Assembly (NCBI RefSeq): GCF_004362245.1
Contig: NZ_SNWM01000003.1
Coordinates: forward strand, 558,001-622,000
Direction of reading: 5' to 3'
DNA: 64,000 nt
DNA from: Pedobacter duraquae
GTDB lineage: Bacteria; Bacteroidota; Bacteroidia; Sphingobacteriales; Sphingobacteriaceae
Shown: positions 62,448 through 64,000 of the stretch, piece by piece
Numbering within the stretch: position 1 is the stretch's first letter
Layout of the letters: every line of letters starts with the position of its first letter
Translations under genes and position numbers: made by a program
Notes under the pieces: model-generated
What the model saw: only the letters and a program-made list of their open reading frames with translations
Database searches by the model: none
Told to the model about the DNA's origin: nothing

Positions 62448-63425
62448 ATGCAAGAAGAAGAAGAAGTACTACTTAGAGAAAATAAAGACCGCTTTGTTCT
62501 ATTGCCTATTAAGTATCCCGAAATCTGGGATATGTATAAGAAAAGCGAAGCAAGTTTCTGGACCGCTGAAGAGATCGATCTTTCGGACGACCAGAAGCAT
62601 TGGGACAATCTGAATAGCGGAGAAAGACATTTTATTTCTCATATTCTGGCTTTCTTTTCGGCAAGTGATGGTATCGTAAATGAAAATCTTGCGGTTAATT
62701 TCATGAGTGAGGTACAGCTTCCTGAAGCCAGGTGTTTTTATGGTTTCCAGATCATGATGGAAAATATCCATTCTGAAACTTATGCGCTTTTGATCGATAC
62801 GTATATCAAAGATCCTGAAGAAAAAGACAGACTATTCCACGCGATAGAAACAGTACCCTGCGTAAAGAGAAAAGCAGAGTGGGCTTTGCGTTGGATTGAT
62901 AACGGTAACTTTGCCGAAAGATTGGTTGCCTTTGCTGCGGTAGAAGGGATTTTCTTTAGCGGCAGTTTCTGTTCTATTTTCTGGTTAAAGAAACGTGGAT
63001 TGATGCCCGGTTTAACCTTTAGCAATGAATTGATATCTAGAGACGAAGGCTCGCATTGCGAATTCGCCTGTCTGCTGTATAAAATGTTGAAAAACAGATT
63101 AAGTGAAGAAGCTGTACATGGGATCATTAGAGATGCTGTAGAAATTGAGAAAGAATTTGTTACAGATGCATTGCCGGTGGCATTAATCGGTATGAATGCA
63201 AAACTGATGTCTCAGTATATCGAATTTGTAGCCGATAGATGGTTGGATGAACTAGGTTATTCTAAGATCTATCACGCGACAAATCCGTTCGATTTTATGG
63301 AAATGATCTCCCTGCAGGGAAAAACCAACTTCTTTGAAAAACGTGTTGGTGACTATCAAAAAAGTGGTGTGTTGACCTCTGCGGAGGACAAAGCATCAGC
63401 TTTTTCACTAGATGATGACTTCTAA
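62448..63425 (+). CDS. nrdB: Ribonucleotide reductase class I, beta (R2) subunit
   Basis: 325 residues. R2 holds the di-iron/tyrosyl-radical cofactor for deoxynucleotide synthesis. Aligned by eye to mouse R2, the iron ligands are Asp74, Glu105, His108, Glu166, Glu200 and His203, and the radical tyrosine is Tyr112 ([18 protein letters not shown]); the sequence is notably eukaryote-like ([14 protein letters not shown]). The C-terminal SAFSLDDDF tail docks to R1. nrdA follows 100 nt downstream on the same strand. A regulatory gap with a DnaA box precedes it. Confidence 0.96.
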   Translation: MQEEEEVLLRENKDRFVLLPIKYPEIWDMYKKSEASFWTAEEIDLSDDQKHWDNLNSGERHFISHILAFFSASDGIVNENLAVNFMSEVQLPEARCFYGFQIMMENIHSETYALLIDTYIKDPEEKDRLFHAIETVPCVKRKAEWALRWIDNGNFAERLVAFAAVEGIFFSGSFCSIFWLKKRGLMPGLTFSNELISRDEGSHCEFACLLYKMLKNRLSEEAVHGIIRDAVEIEKEFVTDALPVALIGMNAKLMSQYIEFVADRWLDELGYSKIYHATNPFDFMEMISLQGKTNFFEKRVGDYQKSGVLTSAEDKASAFSLDDDF

Positions 63426-63525
63426 ACCAGCTTTAAACAGCGCAATTAAAATAATTATTAACCGGTTCGTCTGATACCTGGTACGTGTACCCAACCACCA
63501 GCGAATCCATAAATACCTGAAAAAT

Positions 63526-64000
63526 ATGTTTGTAGAAAAAAGAGACGGCCGCAAAGAAGCAGTGCGGTTTGATAAGATCACTGCCAGGATCGAAAAATTA
63601 TGTTATGGCTTCAACGCCGAATTGGTTGATCCCATAGATGTAGCTAAAAAGGTGATCGAAGGTTTGTATGATGGTGTAACTACCTCTGAACTGGATAGCC
63701 TTGCAGCAGAAACGGCAGCATCTCTAACAACAAAACATCCGGATTATGCACTTCTGGCTTCCAGAATAGCGGTGTCCAACCTCCATAAAAATACAGTAAA
63801 GTCTTTTTCAAAAACAATGGAGAAGTTATATCTGTATGTTGATCCTAAAACAGGAAAATCTGCATCATTGATCGCTGAAGACGTTTGGGCTGTTATTGAA
63901 GAGCATGCTGATTTATTAGATAGTACAATTATTTACGACAGAGATTTTGGATTTGACTATTTCGGTTTCAAAACACTGGAAAAATCTTATTTGTTAAAAG
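63526..64000 (+). CDS. nrdA: Ribonucleotide reductase class I, alpha (R1) subunit, N-terminal part
   Basis: The reading frame runs from ATG 63526 past the window end, so only about 158 residues are seen. Residues 1-~90 form the ATP-cone allosteric domain ([24 protein letters not shown]). [24 protein letters not shown] is the conserved R1 segment, and [22 protein letters not shown] starts the catalytic domain. The presence of the ATP cone implies dATP feedback inhibition. It pairs with nrdB upstream. Confidence 0.95.
   Translation, partial: MFVEKRDGRKEAVRFDKITARIEKLCYGFNAELVDPIDVAKKVIEGLYDGVTTSELDSLAAETAASLTTKHPDYALLASRIAVSNLHKNTVKSFSKTMEKLYLYVDPKTGKSASLIAEDVWAVIEEHADLLDSTIIYDRDFGFDYFGFKTLEKSYLLK

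Noticed and set aside
1..64000. Insertion sequence, prophage, integron or defence island
   Set aside because: No transposase, integrase, terminase, toxin-antitoxin, restriction or Cas motifs appear in any translated frame, and no long terminal inverted repeats were noticed.

Overview
The window comes from a Bacteroidota chromosome, most likely Sphingobacteriaceae (Pedobacter-like). The evidence is consistent: TAnnTTTG -7 boxes, several with a TTG about 19-20 nt upstream; few Shine-Dalgarno sequences; Bacteroidota-restricted families (DUF2027, DUF5606, DUF4293, putative porin, the coiled-coil family often mislabelled tRNA (guanine-N1)-methyltransferase); tuf and adk absent from the ribosomal cluster; and a eukaryote-like class I ribonucleotide reductase R2. 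The assignment rests on recognition of sequences by eye, not on a search.

Layout. 1-1.83 kb: the end of a carboxypeptidase-regulatory-like protein, a VF530 protein, a repeat-bearing gap and a DUF2027 protein that lacks the usual Smr domain. 2.0-22.7 kb: the str, S10, spc and alpha ribosomal clusters in order (rpsL-rpsG-fusA-rpsJ, then rplC through rplQ with secY, map, infA, rpmJ and rpoA). rpsJ is cut off from rplC by a 2.2 kb block holding a coiled-coil membrane protein and a TauE/DUF1634 transporter pair. rplC has its own strong promoter and a structured leader, and several intercistronic gaps contain long RNA hairpins. 22.7-31 kb: a methyltransferase, dnaK, then minus-strand genes (nucleotidyltransferase, M42 peptidase, MFS transporter, acyl-CoA carboxylase beta subunit). 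31-35.5 kb: a small secreted protein, a SulP anion transporter plus beta-carbonic anhydrase (a probable bicarbonate unit), and pruA. 35.6-42.6 kb: lpxK-PNP-porin operon, a secreted GATase-like protein, cyclophilin, DUF5606, a 41-residue membrane protein, and rlmH. 42.7-49.1 kb: a membrane-anchored MutS-like ATPase, GH1 beta-glucosidase, aconitase and a polysaccharide deacetylase. 49.1-59.8 kb: TolC plus membrane-fusion protein without a pump, gpsA, a small basic secreted protein, a DEAD-box helicase, DUF4293, truA, an ABC exporter and a dicarboxylate symporter. 59.8-64 kb: a possible small RNA, sucD, an MsrB lipoprotein, an RlpA-like protein, and nrdB-nrdA behind a gap containing a DnaA box.

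Most of the window is core housekeeping. I see no phage, insertion sequence, CRISPR array, defence island, tRNA or rRNA. The points most worth a second look are the RNA architecture of the ribosomal clusters, the promoter-plus-terminator unit upstream of sucD, the operator-like palindromes and sigma-54-like element upstream of dnaK, the start-codon-abutting promoters (probable leaderless mRNAs), and a few family-level oddities. I do not see a clearly new multi-gene system.
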